Assembly: GCF_014897675.1 (NCBI RefSeq)
Contig: NZ_JABUXU010000016.1
Span: forward strand, 49,464-113,463
Length of the DNA: 64,000 bases
From: Advenella sp. FME57
Lineage (GTDB): Bacteria; Pseudomonadota; Gammaproteobacteria; Burkholderiales; Burkholderiaceae_B
Direction of reading: 5' to 3'
Shown here piece after piece: positions 41,874-51,300 of the stretch. Every line of letters begins with the position of its first letter. Positions within the stretch are counted from its first letter, which is position 1. A program made the translations under genes and the position numbers. A model generated the notes under the pieces. It was not told the DNA's origin, ran no database searches, and saw only the letters and a program-made list of their open reading frames with translations.

Positions 41874-41913
41874 AAAAGCCATCTAAATTGTGGCAATTTA
41901 GGTGGCTTTTTCT
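41874..41913 (-). terminator. Hairpin terminator of glmS
   Basis: AAAGCCA-CTAAATTG and CAATTTAG-TGGCTTT form a long stem with one mismatch and a three-base loop; T-rich tracts flank both sides. It lies 80 bases past the glmS stop and can act in either direction. Confidence 0.75.
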
Positions 41914-41993
41914 CAAAATTAGAAGAACTTAAGGGAAAATAAAAATCGACTGACTTTATTCTTTACTTCAACATCGGAATAGTGAAATTCGCC

Positions 41994-43826
41994 TTACTCC
42001 ACCGTCACACTCTTGGCCAGATTCCTTGGTTTGTCCACATCCGTTCCACGCACCACCGCAGTGTGATACGACAGCAGTTGCAGCGGGATGGTATGCAGAA
42101 TCGGAGACAGTTTTCCGTAGTGTTCTGGCATGTGAATCAGGTGCATGCCTTCGCTGGCCTTGATTTTTGAATCGCTGTCGGCAAACACATACAGCTCGCC
42201 ACCGCGCGCGCTCACTTCTTGTATATTGGATTTGAGTTTTTCTAGCAGCTCGTCGTTCGGTGCGATGGTGACCACCGGCATTTGTTCTGTCACCAGTGCC
42301 AGCGGGCCGTGTTTCAGTTCGCCTGCAGGATAGGCTTCAGCGTGGATGTAGCTGATTTCCTTGAGCTTGAGCGCGCCTTCCATGGCAATTGGATAATGCA
42401 TGCCGCGTCCCAGGAACAGGGCGTTTTCCTTGCTGGCAAAACGGTCGGCCCAGGCCATGATCTGTGGCTCCAGCGCAAGGACGGCGCCAATCGCGGTAGG
42501 CAGGTGACGCAGTTGTTTGATGTACTGGTTCTCTTGTACATCGTTCAACCGGCCTTTGACTTTGGCGATGGTCAGCGCCAGCAGGAACAGGCCAACCAGC
42601 TGGGTGGTAAAGGCTTTGGTCGAGGCAACACCAATTTCCACGCCGGCTCGGGTAAGGAAATTGAGTTTGCATTCACGCACCATGGCGCTGGTCTGCACGT
42701 TGCAGATGGTCAGCGTGTTTTCCATGCCCAGTGTGCGCGCATGCTTGAGCGCGGCCAGTGTATCGGCCGTTTCGCCAGACTGGGAAATGGTAATGACCAA
42801 CGACTTGGGGTTGGGTACGCTATCACGGTAGCGATATTCGCTGGCGATTTCTACGTTCACTGCGATTTTGGCAATGGACTCGATCCAGTACTTGGCGGTC
42901 AGGCCGGCGTAATAGCTGGTGCCGCAAGCCAGGATCAGAATGCTGTCTATTTCCTTGAAGATTTTTGCAGCATCATCGCCGAACAGTTCCGGCTCGATGG
43001 ATTCGATACCGTCAATGGTATCGCCCACGGCGCGAGGCTGTTCGAAGATTTCCTTTTGCATATAGTGGCGATAGGGGCCCAGTTCAGCGGCGGCGGTGTG
43101 AGCGTGCACGACATTGATCTTGCGTTCCACGGCTTTGCCGTTGATGTCTACAATCCAGACCTTCTGCAACTGCAGGTCAACCACGTCGCCATCTTCCAAA
43201 TAGACGATTTTGTCGGTGGTGCCGGCCAGCGCAAGGGCATCGGAAGCCAGGAAATTTTCGTTTTCTCCGCGACCAACAATCAACGGCGAGCCGTGGCGTG
43301 CACCGACTACGCGATGCGGTTCATCGTGACAGAATACGGCAATGGCGTAGGCGCCAGTCAGGCGGCGAACGGTTTGCTGTACGGTTTCGAACAGGTCGCC
43401 GTTATACAGATGGTCAATCAGGTGGGCAATCACTTCAGTATCGGTCTGGCTTTCGAAAACGTAGCCGTGGCCCTTGAGTTCATCACGCAGTTCGTCATGA
43501 TTTTCAATGATGCCGTTGTGAACCAGTGCGATACGCGGTTTGCCGTTGGCAGGACCAGAAAAATGCGGGTGAGCATTGCGCGTGGCAGGCACGCCGTGCG
43601 TGGCCCAGCGGGTATGCGCAATGCCGGTAAAGCCGGCGATATGATCTTCGCTGATCTGGGTTTCGAGTTCCGATACGCGTTGAGTGCTGCGGGTGCGGCG
43701 CAGTTCGCCGTCCATATGCACCGCAACACCACAAGAATCGTAACCGCGATATTCAAGCCGTTTGAGGCCTTCGACAAGAACTGGTGTGATATTACGTTGC
43801 GCCACAGCGCCGACAATTCCGCACAT
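41994..43826 (-). CDS. glmS: Glutamine-fructose-6-phosphate aminotransferase (isomerizing)
   Basis: A 610-residue GlmS. It makes glucosamine-6-phosphate from fructose-6-phosphate and glutamine, the first step towards UDP-GlcNAc for peptidoglycan and LPS. The N-terminal glutaminase domain begins [10 protein letters not shown] with nucleophile Cys2 and has [19 protein letters not shown]. Two SIS sugar-isomerase domains follow ([40 protein letters not shown]; then [20 protein letters not shown]). The C-terminal [13 protein letters not shown] is the expected end. Full length. Divergent from an Lrp/AsnC regulator; glmU lies 4 kb away. Confidence 0.97.
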   Translation of the reverse strand: MCGIVGAVAQRNITPVLVEGLKRLEYRGYDSCGVAVHMDGELRRTRSTQRVSELETQISEDHIAGFTGIAHTRWATHGVPATRNAHPHFSGPANGKPRIALVHNGIIENHDELRDELKGHGYVFESQTDTEVIAHLIDHLYNGDLFETVQQTVRRLTGAYAIAVFCHDEPHRVVGARHGSPLIVGRGENENFLASDALALAGTTDKIVYLEDGDVVDLQLQKVWIVDINGKAVERKINVVHAHTAAAELGPYRHYMQKEIFEQPRAVGDTIDGIESIEPELFGDDAAKIFKEIDSILILACGTSYYAGLTAKYWIESIAKIAVNVEIASEYRYRDSVPNPKSLVITISQSGETADTLAALKHARTLGMENTLTICNVQTSAMVRECKLNFLTRAGVEIGVASTKAFTTQLVGLFLLALTIAKVKGRLNDVQENQYIKQLRHLPTAIGAVLALEPQIMAWADRFASKENALFLGRGMHYPIAMEGALKLKEISYIHAEAYPAGELKHGPLALVTEQMPVVTIAPNDELLEKLKSNIQEVSARGGELYVFADSDSKIKASEGMHLIHMPEHYGKLSPILHTIPLQLLSYHTAVVRGTDVDKPRNLAKSVTVE

Positions 43827-43908
43827 GCGTTTACTCCATTTATTCTGAATAGGAAAAGCGTATTGTGCACCTCAAGTGAAGAAATTAATGTTCTAATTTG
43901 TAGTTCAT

Positions 43909-43983
43909 ATGAAATATTCATTCATTAATCAATAGAAACGATGTTATATTTCATTTTGACTGCTGTATGAAATTATATTTCAT
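43909..43983. promoter_or_regulatory. Four ATGAAAT half-sites between glmS and the Lrp-type gene
   Basis: ATGAAAT at 43909-43915 and 43967-43973, and its complement ATTTCAT at 43948-43954 and 43977-43983, lie in the AT-rich gap. TTATATTTCATT is a direct repeat (43944-43955 and 43973-43984). Centres differ by 39, 19 and 10 bases, roughly whole helical turns, as for wrapping by an Lrp/AsnC octamer. Confidence 0.5.
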
Positions 43984-44074
43984 TACAAAGCTGTAATAAG
44001 ACACAAATGTGTTGTTGCCCGCTCACATTGAATAAGGTAGTCGGCACTTCGAAAGTGTGTTTTCAAGGAAAGAA

Positions 44075-44536
44075 ATGGAACTTGATGAACTGGACAAACG
44101 CATTTTGCAGCAACTGCAGAAGGATAGTGGCCTGACCAACCAGGCGCTGTCCGAGCGGGTGCACGCTTCGGCGCCTACTTGCTTGCGACGCGTACGCCAA
44201 TTGCACGCGCATGGCATTATCCAGAAAACAGTGGCGATCGTAGATCCTGCCCTTGTGGCTACCACGCTGACGGCGATTGTTGAAATTACGCTGGATGTGC
44301 AGACGGCAGAAGCCTATAGCGATTTTGAAGAGCGCGTGACCCAGGAGCAGAGCATTCTTCAGGCCTACCGGGTATCCAGCGGTCCCGATTTCGTATTGAT
44401 TGTGCAGGTCCGCGATATGCCGGCCTATCATGCCTTGGTTCATCGCTTTTTTACTGCGCAGAAAAATGTGCGGAACGTGCGCAGTTTCTTCTCGGTTCAT
44501 CGCAGCAAGTTTGAAACGCAGATTGCCATTGATTGA
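44075..44536 (+). CDS. Lrp/AsnC-family transcriptional regulator
   Basis: A 153-residue feast/famine regulator. The helix-turn-helix is LDELDKRILQQLQKDSGLTN through LSERVHASAPTCLRRVRQL; the C-terminal RAM ligand-binding domain runs from about residue 68, with VSSGPDFVLIVQVRDMPAYH. AAGGAAAG lies before the ATG at 44075. It is divergent from glmS, and the repeated ATGAAAT sites in the gap suggest it controls itself and possibly glmS. The amino-acid effector is not known. Confidence 0.88.
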   Translation: MELDELDKRILQQLQKDSGLTNQALSERVHASAPTCLRRVRQLHAHGIIQKTVAIVDPALVATTLTAIVEITLDVQTAEAYSDFEERVTQEQSILQAYRVSSGPDFVLIVQVRDMPAYHALVHRFFTAQKNVRNVRSFFSVHRSKFETQIAID

Positions 44537-44741
44537 GGTGCGATATACAGCAAGAGCGTCGTGCAGCAATGATGGTTATGCGTCAATGAAGCGTAATCTG
44601 ACTCCATGGCGATGGAGACCAATGGCGCTGCTGCAGCCTGAATGATGCAGGCTGTGTCGGCCATAAGGGCAGGGAGATTAGCACCTATTTTCAGCACCCA
44701 ATGAGGCGATGGGTACACCGCCATGCACGATCCGTGGGACG

Positions 44742-45809
44742 CTATCGGGCCTGGCCGGTCAGTTGCTCGAACTGCGCCAGATAGCGCGCGCTCATGCGGC
44801 CAGTATCATGATGGTCCTGCACGTATTGCCATGCCTTGTCAGCGCGTGATCTGGCCTCTATGGGGTGTGCCAGCGCCTGTTGCAGGGCTGCGGCCATTTG
44901 CTCATCATTGCCGGTCTCGCATAGGTAGCCGCGTTCATCGTCCAGCAGTTCGGCCAGCCCGCCGGCGTTGGTCGATACCACGGGTATGCGCAATGCGAAA
45001 GCGTCCAGTACGCTGCTGCCCAGCGCTTCTTCGCGGCTGGCCATGACAAAAACATCGAACAGGCTATATAAGTCTTCTATATTCTGGCGAAAGCCCGCCA
45101 GGTGATAGACCTGTTGCAGGCCGTGTTCCTGGATCAGCGCCCGGGCCTGCTCAGAGCAATCGCCCTCGGCGCCAAAGTGCAGAAAAATAAAGTCTTGGCG
45201 CAGCGCGTGCAGGCGGGCGATGGCGCGAATTAGGGTGAGCGGGTCCTTGACGGAAACCAGCGCGGCGCTGGTAGCCAGCACTTTTTTGTTGCCAATGGCA
45301 AATTCGTCACGCACCTGCTGCGCATGCGCTGTGTTGATCTGTCTGGGCTCGATCGCGCTGGAAATCAGGATGGGATTGATCCCCAGCCGGCGTGGCTCGG
45401 CCGCAGCCATTTGGCTGATGGCCACAAACAGATCCGCCTTGCGCCACTTGCTTAGGGTGCGCCATTGTCGTTGTGGGTTGACGGGCAGGGAGGTGCGGCG
45501 GGTAAATACCAAGCGCGCCTTGCCGAAAAAACGGCGCGTGATGGCGGCCCAGGTAAGCGAACCGGCGGTTTGCACATGGACAATGTCGAAATCACGGGCA
45601 TGCCGCAGCAGATACCATGCCTGTTCAAACGGCCGCTGGCGTGTCACAACCGTAAAGTGTTCCTGTTGTGCCGTCTGCGCCAGTGGCTGGCCGTCGCGGG
45701 CCAGCAGGCTCACTTGGTGGCCAGCATCCCGGAACGCTCGCATGCAGTAGAGCGTCTGGCGTTCACCGCCACGCCAGCCTTTTTCGAAATTTACTTGCAG
45801 GATTTTCAT
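44742..45809 (-). CDS. Glycosyltransferase family 4-type protein
   Basis: A 355-residue GT-B glycosyltransferase. The N-terminal MKILQVNFEKGWRGGERQTL has the GG..R acceptor-side motif; the C-terminal half has ADLFVAISQMAAAEPRRLGI, FVMASREEALGSSVLDAFAL (the E(x7)E nucleotide-sugar motif) and PVVSTNAGGLAELLDDERGY. It follows a GT2 glycosyltransferase gene on the same strand, so both probably build the LPS core or another glycan. ATG 45809 gives the family's usual N-terminus. Confidence 0.86.
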   Translation of the reverse strand: MKILQVNFEKGWRGGERQTLYCMRAFRDAGHQVSLLARDGQPLAQTAQQEHFTVVTRQRPFEQAWYLLRHARDFDIVHVQTAGSLTWAAITRRFFGKARLVFTRRTSLPVNPQRQWRTLSKWRKADLFVAISQMAAAEPRRLGINPILISSAIEPRQINTAHAQQVRDEFAIGNKKVLATSAALVSVKDPLTLIRAIARLHALRQDFIFLHFGAEGDCSEQARALIQEHGLQQVYHLAGFRQNIEDLYSLFDVFVMASREEALGSSVLDAFALRIPVVSTNAGGLAELLDDERGYLCETGNDEQMAAALQQALAHPIEARSRADKAWQYVQDHHDTGRMSARYLAQFEQLTGQAR

Positions 45810-45830
45810 GATGACTATGTTTGTGAACAA

Positions 45831-46634
45831 TCAGCGCGGCGGCTTGGCCTGCCGGGTGCGGGACCACAGGCAGGCATATTTATTGAAGACCGATTGGGCA
45901 GCCATGACTGACAGCAAAAAGCCGGCCCTGCCATCCAGTATGCCCAGGCGCAGGAAATAGGTTCTGCAAAAACGCGCGACGGCATGCAGGGTGGCGGTTG
46001 CCAGCGATCCCTTTTTACCGGCGCAGGCCCGCTGTTCTGCCCAGGCGATGGCGTAGCCTGCCGATTTGCGCAAATGCGCATCGACGGTGGCATAGGTAAA
46101 GTGCAACAGGTCACCCTGCAGCGTTGCAAGTTGCGCCCCAGGGGGCAGTACGAGCGACTCATGCACCAGAGCATTGTCGTATTGCGTCAGGGTCCGAGGG
46201 TGCAGTCGTTCAACGTGGCCTGGGTACCAGCCGCAATGACGGATAAATTGGCCAAACGCCCAGGACAATCGCGCCACCTGATAAATGGTATTGGGCGCCG
46301 GGTTCTGCAGCACGGCTTCAATGCTGGCACGCAACTGCGGCGTGACGCGTTCGTCAGCATCCAGCCACAAGATCCAGTCGGCGGTAACATGCGTTTGCGC
46401 GCGCTGTCGTTGCGGACCGAATCCCGGCCAGTCGGTGCTGGTGTAGAAAGCCTGCGTGTAACGGCGGGCAATCTGTTCGGTGGCATCGGTGCTGCCCGAG
46501 TCCAGGATCACGATTTCATCGACCCAGCCGGCGACCGAATCCAGGCACGCGGCCAGGTTTTGCGCTTCGTTCTTTACGATCAGCGCAACGGCCAGTGTGA
46601 CGCGTCGAGTGGGATGGGCTGCTTCAGCAGGCAT
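45831..46634 (-). CDS. Glycosyltransferase family 2, WaaE/KdtX-like LPS core enzyme
   Basis: A 267-residue GT-A glycosyltransferase of the WaaE group (LPS inner-core beta-1,4-glucosyltransferase). VALIVKNEAQNLAACLDSVA, GWVDEIVILDSGSTDATEQI, FGPQRQRAQTHVTADWILWL, with the DADE metal motif (LDADERVT), and FGQFIRHCGWYPGHVERLHP with LVHESLVL are typical. It overlaps the MFS gene by eleven bases and is followed by the GT4 gene. The acceptor is probably lipid A-core. Confidence 0.87.
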   Translation of the reverse strand: MPAEAAHPTRRVTLAVALIVKNEAQNLAACLDSVAGWVDEIVILDSGSTDATEQIARRYTQAFYTSTDWPGFGPQRQRAQTHVTADWILWLDADERVTPQLRASIEAVLQNPAPNTIYQVARLSWAFGQFIRHCGWYPGHVERLHPRTLTQYDNALVHESLVLPPGAQLATLQGDLLHFTYATVDAHLRKSAGYAIAWAEQRACAGKKGSLATATLHAVARFCRTYFLRLGILDGRAGFLLSVMAAQSVFNKYACLWSRTRQAKPPR

Positions 46635-48036
46635 CGGTGTCGAGACCTTTTACATAGCGGAACAGGTTGATGATAACGGCGATTATAACCAGCGAGCTGG
46701 CAAAGCCCATCACATACATGGGTCCACGTACCGGATCGACGTGAAAACTGATGGCCACGCAAGCTGCGCCAATACCCTGGCCGAACAGACGTGTGGTTGC
46801 CTGTACGCCACCGGTGGCGCCGCTGCGCTTCAAGGGCGTGGACAGCAGCATGGCGCGGTTATTGGGCGTTTGGAAAAAGCCAAAACCCATGCCGGCCACA
46901 AACATGGGCGCAACGTAATACCACAGGGAAATATCGGCAGGCAGCGCCATCAGGGCAATGATGCCGATGGCCATCAGGGCGGCGCCAATACCAGCCAGCA
47001 ATGATGCCTTGAAATAGCGGCAGAGCTTTGCCGACAGCGAAGCAATAACGACACTGCCTACCGGCCAGGCCCCGAACAGCAGGCCGACCTGTTGCAGCGG
47101 CATGCCCAGATTGTGTTGATAATAAAACGGCAGCGCCAGCATGGATATCATCTGCGCGGTAAAGGTGAGCGCAGAGACGATCACGGCGTATTTGAATATC
47201 GGGTAGCGGAACAGATCAACCGGCACCAATGGCGTTGCCTGCGGCAATGAGCGTCGAATCAGCACATAGCCGCTGACCACAGCCAAGCCAAGCATGAACA
47301 GGCCCCGCCCGGGATTGCGGCCGATGGCATCCAGGCCGATCAGCAGCAGCGCAAAGGTGAAAATATTCAGTACGGCGCTCAGGTAATCGAAGCGACCTTT
47401 GCTGCGTGAGGCCGCCTCTGGCAGATAGCCGGCGGCATACATGGCAAACAGGCAGATAGGCACGGTAAAGCCGAAGATCCATTGCCACGAGGCGACAGAC
47501 AAAATGGCAGCGCCAACCGAGGGGCCAACCACGGACATGACGCCAACCGTCATGGCGTTGATGCTGATGCCCGCCGCCAGCTTGTGAGCCGGATAAATGT
47601 GGCGCACCAGGCCGCCAAACAGGCACATCATGGATGAGGCCCCCAGTCCTTGCAGCATGCGGGCGGCCACCAGGCTATGCAGGTTGCCGGAAAACGCGCA
47701 TAGCAGGGAGGCAATCGTAAAAAGCGCAAGCCCCAGTCGGAACATGAGCTTGAAACCGACGCGCTCGGCCACCGCCGACAATGGCAGCAAGGTGGCCATC
47801 ACTGAAATCGTATAGGCGTTGACGATCCAGATGGAATCGGCCTCAGCGACATTCAGTTCCCGTGAAATCGTCGGCAGGGCGATGTTGGCGATATTGGCGT
47901 CCAGTACCGTGACGCCAATGCAGCACAGTAGCGCCCCCGCGGCCCATTGGCGAGCCGGGGCCGGCAGGCCGGTGGTGTTCCTGGGGGCCGGCCCCGGGGC
48001 TGGCTTGTCGGGATTGCGGGAGGGGGCTTGGTTCAT
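46624..48036 (-). CDS. MFS multidrug exporter, DHA2/EmrB-like
   Basis: A 470-residue MFS protein. LLCCIGVTVLDANIANIALP in helix 1 and NAYTISVMATLLPLSAVAER, GFKLMFRLGLALFTIASLLC and RMLQGLGASSMMCLFGGLVR fit the drug:H+ antiporter-2 family, though it may have fewer than 14 helices. It sits between glmU and the glycosyltransferase genes on the same strand, starting four bases after glmU. Substrate unknown; an envelope intermediate is conceivable from its neighbours. Confidence 0.84.
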   Translation of the reverse strand: MNQAPSRNPDKPAPGPAPRNTTGLPAPARQWAAGALLCCIGVTVLDANIANIALPTISRELNVAEADSIWIVNAYTISVMATLLPLSAVAERVGFKLMFRLGLALFTIASLLCAFSGNLHSLVAARMLQGLGASSMMCLFGGLVRHIYPAHKLAAGISINAMTVGVMSVVGPSVGAAILSVASWQWIFGFTVPICLFAMYAAGYLPEAASRSKGRFDYLSAVLNIFTFALLLIGLDAIGRNPGRGLFMLGLAVVSGYVLIRRSLPQATPLVPVDLFRYPIFKYAVIVSALTFTAQMISMLALPFYYQHNLGMPLQQVGLLFGAWPVGSVVIASLSAKLCRYFKASLLAGIGAALMAIGIIALMALPADISLWYYVAPMFVAGMGFGFFQTPNNRAMLLSTPLKRSGATGGVQATTRLFGQGIGAACVAISFHVDPVRGPMYVMGFASSLVIIAVIINLFRYVKGLDTDAC

Positions 48037-48040
48037 GCCA

Positions 48041-49417
48041 TCAATCTTGTTTCTTTGCCGGGCGTGTCCAGTTCTCCACGGTTGTCTGGCGAGTGCGCGA
48101 TAGCGTGAGTTTGTCGGCAGGCGCGTCCTTGGTCAGCGTGGTGCCGGCGCCCAGTGTTGCTCCTTTGCCGACGGTGACCGGTGCGACCAGTTGCGTATCC
48201 GAGCCAATGAACGCGCCATCTTCAATAATGGTTTTGAATTTGTTTACGCCGTCATAATTGCAGGTAATGGTACCCGCGCCAATATTGACCTGGGCGCCGA
48301 TATCGGCATCGCCCAGGTAACTCAGGTGGTTGGCTTTGCTGCCCTTGCCAAGTGTGGTCTTTTTGAGTTCGACAAAATTGCCTACGTGAGACTCTGCTGC
48401 CAGCTCTGTGCCCGGGCGCAGTCGTGCATAAGGACCAATCTTGACGTTCTCGGCAGCATTGGCCTGTTCCAGATGGCTAAATGCCTCTACCTGCGTGCCG
48501 GCGCCCAGCGTCACATTGCGCAGAACGCAGTGCGGTCCCACGCGCACACCGTCGGCCAGGGTGACTTTGCCTTCAAAGACGCAGCCAACATCAATAAACA
48601 CATCGCGTCCGCATTCGAGCGTGCCGCGCAGATCAAAGCGGGCCGGGTCGGCCAATGTTACTCCTTGGATCAGCAGGCGTTGCGCCTGCTCAGCCTGCCA
48701 GGCTCGCTCCAATTGTGCCTGCTGCACGCGGCTGTTGACACCCAGCGTTTCCCAGTTGGCATCGGGCTGGGCGGCACTCACGGGAACATTGTCCTGGACC
48801 GACAGCGCAATGGTATCAGTCAGATAATATTCGCCCTGCGCATTATTGTTGTTGATGCGACCCAGCCAGTCTTTCAGCTTGGCGGTGGGGGCCGCCAGAA
48901 TGCCGGTGTTGACCTCACGGATTTTATGCTCCTGCTCGGTTGCGTCCTTATGCTCGACAATCCGCTGCACCTGGCCACTCTCGTTGCGCACGATGCGTCC
49001 GTACCCGGTCGGGTCCTGCAGCGTTTCGGTCAGCACGGCCATGCCATCGGCGCGCGCTTGCAGCAGGCGCTTTAATGTGGCCGGTTGCACCAGGGGCACG
49101 TCGCCATACAGTACGATGGTGGTATCGGCGTCCTGTTCGCCACCAACCAGCAGCGGCAGGGCTTGCTGGACTGCGTGGCCAGTGCCGTACTGGGGTAGTT
49201 GCAGGGCATATTCGATGTCGGTCTGATCGGCAAAGGCTTTCTTGACTGCGTCGGCGCCATGTCCGACCACGACGATAATGCGATCAGGGGACAATTGTCG
49301 GGCGCTATCAATGACCAGGGCCAGCATGGGCTTGCCTGCCAGTGTATGCAACACTTTGGGCAGATCCGACTGCATGCGTTTACCCATACCTGCTGCGAGA
49401 ATGACAATATTTAACAT
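48041..49417 (-). CDS. glmU: Bifunctional N-acetylglucosamine-1-P uridyltransferase/glucosamine-1-P acetyltransferase
   Basis: A 458-residue GlmU, making UDP-GlcNAc. The N-terminal uridyltransferase domain starts [25 protein letters not shown]-type motif, with [14 protein letters not shown]; the C-terminal left-handed beta-helix acetyltransferase domain has [38 protein letters not shown] and [20 protein letters not shown]. Length and domains are complete. With glmS nearby, two of the three steps to UDP-GlcNAc are here. Confidence 0.97.
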   Translation of the reverse strand: MLNIVILAAGMGKRMQSDLPKVLHTLAGKPMLALVIDSARQLSPDRIIVVVGHGADAVKKAFADQTDIEYALQLPQYGTGHAVQQALPLLVGGEQDADTTIVLYGDVPLVQPATLKRLLQARADGMAVLTETLQDPTGYGRIVRNESGQVQRIVEHKDATEQEHKIREVNTGILAAPTAKLKDWLGRINNNNAQGEYYLTDTIALSVQDNVPVSAAQPDANWETLGVNSRVQQAQLERAWQAEQAQRLLIQGVTLADPARFDLRGTLECGRDVFIDVGCVFEGKVTLADGVRVGPHCVLRNVTLGAGTQVEAFSHLEQANAAENVKIGPYARLRPGTELAAESHVGNFVELKKTTLGKGSKANHLSYLGDADIGAQVNIGAGTITCNYDGVNKFKTIIEDGAFIGSDTQLVAPVTVGKGATLGAGTTLTKDAPADKLTLSRTRQTTVENWTRPAKKQD

Positions 49418-49511
49418 AGATAGAGGTGTCGTAAAGTTTGAAACTGGTTAAGGGGAACGATAGAAAATGGGGAAGTGATCATGCCTTCCCCGTTATTCGT
49501 TATTGTAAGTA

Positions 49512-50210
49512 TCAGGAACTGCGGCGTCCTGCAGTGCTGCGTTTTGCTGCAGGCCGGCTGGCTGCCGCGCGTTTTCGGCTCGCCGGCTTGACCGGCTCCT
49601 GCGGCTCTACCGGTTCATCGGGTTCGGGACCGGGCGGCGTCTTGACGGGGGAGGGCTCTTTGTGCATTGCCTGGGTGGCCTGGGTCGCTACCTGGGCCAA
49701 TTGAGCAAACTGCCCCTGCAGCATGTCCCACCAGGCCTGCGATGCCTGGTTGACCGAGTCTTTGGCAAAATCGGTGTTGCCGTTAGCTGCAGTGTTTTCT
49801 TTGCGATCAGCGGTGGTTGTGCGGGAGGACGTTGCGGCATCGGGCTGCGCCGATTTTTTCAAGCCGAACAGGTCGTCCAGCGAGCGATCCTGGTTCTGCG
49901 TCTGCAGGGTGTCAACAAATGTTTTCAGGGTGTGCATGCTGGCACGTTGGATTTCCAGTCCTTGAATGGTGCCCGAGAGCATGGACAGGTTCATGGTCAG
50001 CCAGCTTTCTATGCTTTTGAGTTCCTGGATGCGCTTGTCCAGATCTTCCGGGTTCAGGGCAGGGGGCATGGCAAAGGCCGGATTGCTTGCCTGCTGGACT
50101 TGTGCAAACTGCTGCCAGGCCTTGCTCATCATGTCCAGGCTTTGCATGATGGGATTGCTGGCGCTGTCAGGCCCCAGGCCGGGCCGATCAAACGGGTTGC
50201 TGCTTGTCAT
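49512..50210 (-). CDS. phaM: PhaM-type polyhydroxyalkanoate granule regulatory protein
   Basis: A 232-residue protein like PhaM of Cupriavidus, which activates PHB synthase and tethers granules to the nucleoid. The N-terminal segment NPIMQSLDMMSKAWQQFAQV and ALNPEDLDKRIQELKSIESW LTMNL-type helix match; MLSGTIQGLEIQRASMHTLK follows. The C-terminus is Ala/Lys/Arg-rich (KPASRKRAAASRPAAKRS), resembling histone H1-like DNA-binding tails. It overlaps the upstream Nudix gene by about 23 bases. No phaC or phasin gene is in the window. Confidence 0.85.
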   Translation of the reverse strand: MTSSNPFDRPGLGPDSASNPIMQSLDMMSKAWQQFAQVQQASNPAFAMPPALNPEDLDKRIQELKSIESWLTMNLSMLSGTIQGLEIQRASMHTLKTFVDTLQTQNQDRSLDDLFGLKKSAQPDAATSSRTTTADRKENTAANGNTDFAKDSVNQASQAWWDMLQGQFAQLAQVATQATQAMHKEPSPVKTPPGPEPDEPVEPQEPVKPASRKRAAASRPAAKRSTAGRRSS

Positions 50211-51051
50211 GAGGTTCTCCCTGATTTTGCGGCTGCGCGCGAAACCGCGCGAGCAATGTTTCGGATGTACGGCTCAGCATGCCTTCCAGTATAACAAGTG
50301 CAGCTTCCAGCGTGATCTGTCTGTCGGCAATCATTTGCACGGCCTGCTGCTGGCTGACGATGCGAATCTCCGATACCTCGCCGTCCATGTTCCGGGGTGT
50401 GGCGTGGGGCGGGAGGATGCAGTCGCTGACCAGAATGTCCTCGACCTGGTAGCCTTCAGGCAGGCGACGGTGCATGCGCAATAGCGTGCGCAGTGGCGTG
50501 CGGCAGGTCAGGATGTTTTCCTGCAGCCCGGCCTCTTCGAAGGTTTCGCGCAACAGCGCGTGTTCCAGGTCTTCCGAACCGTTGGCCAGGCCGCCGGCCA
50601 GCGTATCCCACATGCCCGGATCGCTCGCTTTGGTCATGGCGCGCTTTGCTATATACAGTTGCAGGTCCGGGGTCCAGGCGTTCAAATGAACGGCGTGGGT
50701 CAGCAGGCCCAATGGGCGCATGGCAGCGCGCTCCATTTTTGCAAGATCGTCCCCTTCGGCATATACTGTGAGCAGCTCATCCCGCCAGGTTTTGAGCAGG
50801 CCCGCGTCGCGCAAAATAATGGCGATATCAGCCAGTAGCGGCTCCAGTTCGAAGCGGGGCGTGCCAGGATCGGCAAAGTGTACTGCGGTCTCGGTGGTGC
50901 GCACTTGCGGCAGATGACCAATAGCCTTGAGCGCCTGCGGCGTAATAAAGCCGGCCAGTTTGCCGGCAATGGTCAGCGGCAGCGAGTATTCAGGCGGCAC
51001 TTCCTGTATGGATTGCAACAGGGCGGCGTAAAGGGCGGGGATTCGGTTCAA
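50188..51051 (-). CDS. Nudix hydrolase with N-terminal DUF4743 domain
   Basis: A 287-residue protein with an N-terminal DUF4743-like part (about 1-120) and a C-terminal Nudix domain (about 125-260). The Nudix box is complete: GLANGSEDLEHALLRETFEE AGL, with G-x5-E-x7-REx2EExG spacing and the metal-binding Glu residues. Plant and fungal relatives are linked to thiamine diphosphate turnover, but bacterial function is not settled. It is upstream of and overlaps phaM, and is divergent from the cox operon. Confidence 0.83.
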   Translation of the reverse strand: MNRIPALYAALLQSIQEVPPEYSLPLTIAGKLAGFITPQALKAIGHLPQVRTTETAVHFADPGTPRFELEPLLADIAIILRDAGLLKTWRDELLTVYAEGDDLAKMERAAMRPLGLLTHAVHLNAWTPDLQLYIAKRAMTKASDPGMWDTLAGGLANGSEDLEHALLRETFEEAGLQENILTCRTPLRTLLRMHRRLPEGYQVEDILVSDCILPPHATPRNMDGEVSEIRIVSQQQAVQMIADRQITLEAALVILEGMLSRTSETLLARFRAQPQNQGEPHDKQQPV

Positions 51052-51148
51052 GGTTGCATCGATGTCGTGTCAAACATGCAACGATTGTATTCGCAAAAAG
51101 TTCGCAGGCAGGTTCGCTGCAGGTTTTATATGGTTAAATGAACTATCT

Positions 51149-51179
51149 TTGACACAGGTTAAGGCGTCTTGGGTATAAT
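51149..51179 (+). promoter_or_regulatory. Promoter of the cytochrome oxidase operon
   Basis: Consensus TTGACA (51149-51154) and TATAAT (51174-51179) are both perfect but 19 bases apart, a spacing longer than the ideal 17, which usually weakens a promoter or makes it responsive to activators. CoxB begins 120 bases downstream. Confidence 0.6.
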
Positions 51180-51300
51180 CCTGTACCGCAAAGGGTTATG
51201 ATTGGTACGCTTTTATGCGGTTGCCGTCAGCTACGATAATCAGGCGCGATCCGATCAGTTTCATACGAAAAACGGAAAAGCGCACAAAAATGAGGTCAAC

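Noticed and set aside
42282..43928. A 548-codon open frame on the plus strand
   Set aside because: It lies antisense to glmS, whose protein is fully recognisable; the translated product resembles no family and arises from codon bias.
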